From assembly GCA_002167845.2 (NCBI GenBank), contig NHBO02000084.1, positions 1 through 34,278 of the forward strand: a stretch of DNA of 34,278 bases. The letters run 5' to 3'. The position numbers and the translations under genes are program-made. The notes beneath the pieces are model-generated. The model was not told where the DNA came from, ran no database searches, and was given only the letters and a program-made list of their open reading frames with translations. Below are positions 33,972-34,278 of the stretch, piece after piece; positions within the stretch are counted from its first letter, which is position 1; each line of letters opens with the position of its first letter. The DNA comes from Phycisphaera sp. TMED9. GTDB taxonomy: Bacteria > Planctomycetota > Phycisphaerae > Phycisphaerales > SM1A02.

Positions 33972-33977
33972 TAGAAT
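33972..33977 (+). promoter_or_regulatory. -10 element for purA
   Basis: TAGAAT would place transcription start about 20 bases before the purA ATG. The -35 is not obvious in the C-rich sequence upstream. Confidence 0.45.
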
Positions 33978-34003
33978 GCCGTTTTCCCCTCTTCGGAGTC
34001 TCC

Positions 34004-34278
34004 ATGTCCACCAGCGATTCCATGCGATCCGACACCCCCCGACACACCGCCGTGGTGGGCCTCCAATGGGGCGACGAAGGCAAGGGCAAGCTCGTCGATC
34101 TCCTCGCAAACGATCATGACTTCATCGTCCGATACAACGGTGGCGCCAATGCCGGCCACACCGTCGTGGTGGGCGATGAGCGATACGCGTTGCACCTCGT
34201 TCCTTCGGGCATCCTCTTTCCCGGCTGCACCTGCGTCGTCGCCAACGGCGTGGTGATCGATCCGGCCAAGCTGCTTGA
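34004..34278 (+). CDS. purA: Adenylosuccinate synthase, N-terminal part (cut by window end)
   Basis: PurA joins IMP and aspartate using GTP, the first committed step to AMP. The first 91 codons are present, with the frame open to the window edge. [18 protein letters not shown] near residue 17 is the GTP-binding signature, and [14 protein letters not shown] is the IMP/Mg region; LHLVPSGIL and GNGVVIDP-like [11 protein letters not shown] follow. The first 15 residues ([15 protein letters not shown]) are an extension. ATG 34004 has GGAG 5 bases upstream; the second ATG (34022) would remove only six residues and has no such site. Confidence 0.95.
   Translation, partial: MSTSDSMRSDTPRHTAVVGLQWGDEGKGKLVDLLANDHDFIVRYNGGANAGHTVVVGDERYALHLVPSGILFPGCTCVVANGVVIDPAKLL

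Overview
The window is a stretch of GC-rich (roughly 65 percent) bacterial chromosome with ordinary housekeeping gene content and no sign of phage, insertion sequences, CRISPR arrays, tRNAs or ribosomal RNA operons. The gene set suggests a planctomycete, most likely of the Phycisphaerae and perhaps from an uncultured marine lineage: a sdhCAB operon with one cytochrome b subunit, a DUF1844 protein, a DUF1573/ankyrin lipoprotein, a prenyltransferase-repeat/DUF4159-like protein, a type A RNase P RNA and very GC-rich third codon positions. That placement is inference from gene families, not from a marker-gene comparison. Layout: (1) 1-5442: the 3' end of a probable tRNA-queuosine mannosyltransferase-like gene, then on the minus strand typA followed closely by aspartate kinase, and an M32 carboxypeptidase. 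(2) 5614-10400: an ankyrin/DUF1573 lipoprotein, divergent from a MEMO-family gene coupled to dtd, which converges on a family 4 type uracil-DNA glycosylase. (3) 10532-13730: a DUF2617-like protein, 0.77 kb of AT-richer DNA without a convincing gene, rnpB (minus) with a clear promoter and terminator, a degenerate Gfo/Idh/MocA-like protein, and a solitary rplU. (4) 13849-21094, minus strand: a class I glutamine amidotransferase, then a tightly overlapping set of a large MscS-type channel, a class I/II aminotransferase and a sodium:solute symporter. (5) 21242-25335: a secreted prenyltransferase-repeat protein whose N-terminus consists of in-frame short tandem repeats, overlapping a YraN-family gene, convergent with a SurA-like lipoprotein. 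(6) 25489-29661: a DUF1844 protein and sdhCAB, complex II of the respiratory chain and TCA cycle. (7) 29857-33833, minus strand: a zinc-ribbon microprotein, hemW, and an overlapping pair made of a UbiA-type prenyl transferase resembling decaprenyl-phosphate phosphoribosyltransferase and a GT-C membrane glycosyltransferase resembling ALG10. The window ends in the first 91 codons of purA. Gene expression signals: many junctions are 4-base ATGA or GTGA overlaps (mscS set, 21242 gene/yraN, sdhC/sdhA/sdhB, UbiA/GT-C), implying translational coupling. Several first genes have a TANNNT -10 hexamer exactly 6 bases before the start codon, the arrangement expected of leaderless mRNAs; others (typA, the DUF1844 gene, the zinc-ribbon gene, purA) have a good Shine-Dalgarno sequence. 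The most unusual items are the leaderless promoter pattern, a 17-codon upstream ORF that overlaps sdhC and crosses a hairpin hiding its ribosome-binding site, the nine-base ATG array and twelve-base signal-segment repeat in the 21242 gene, and the UbiA/GT-C pair.
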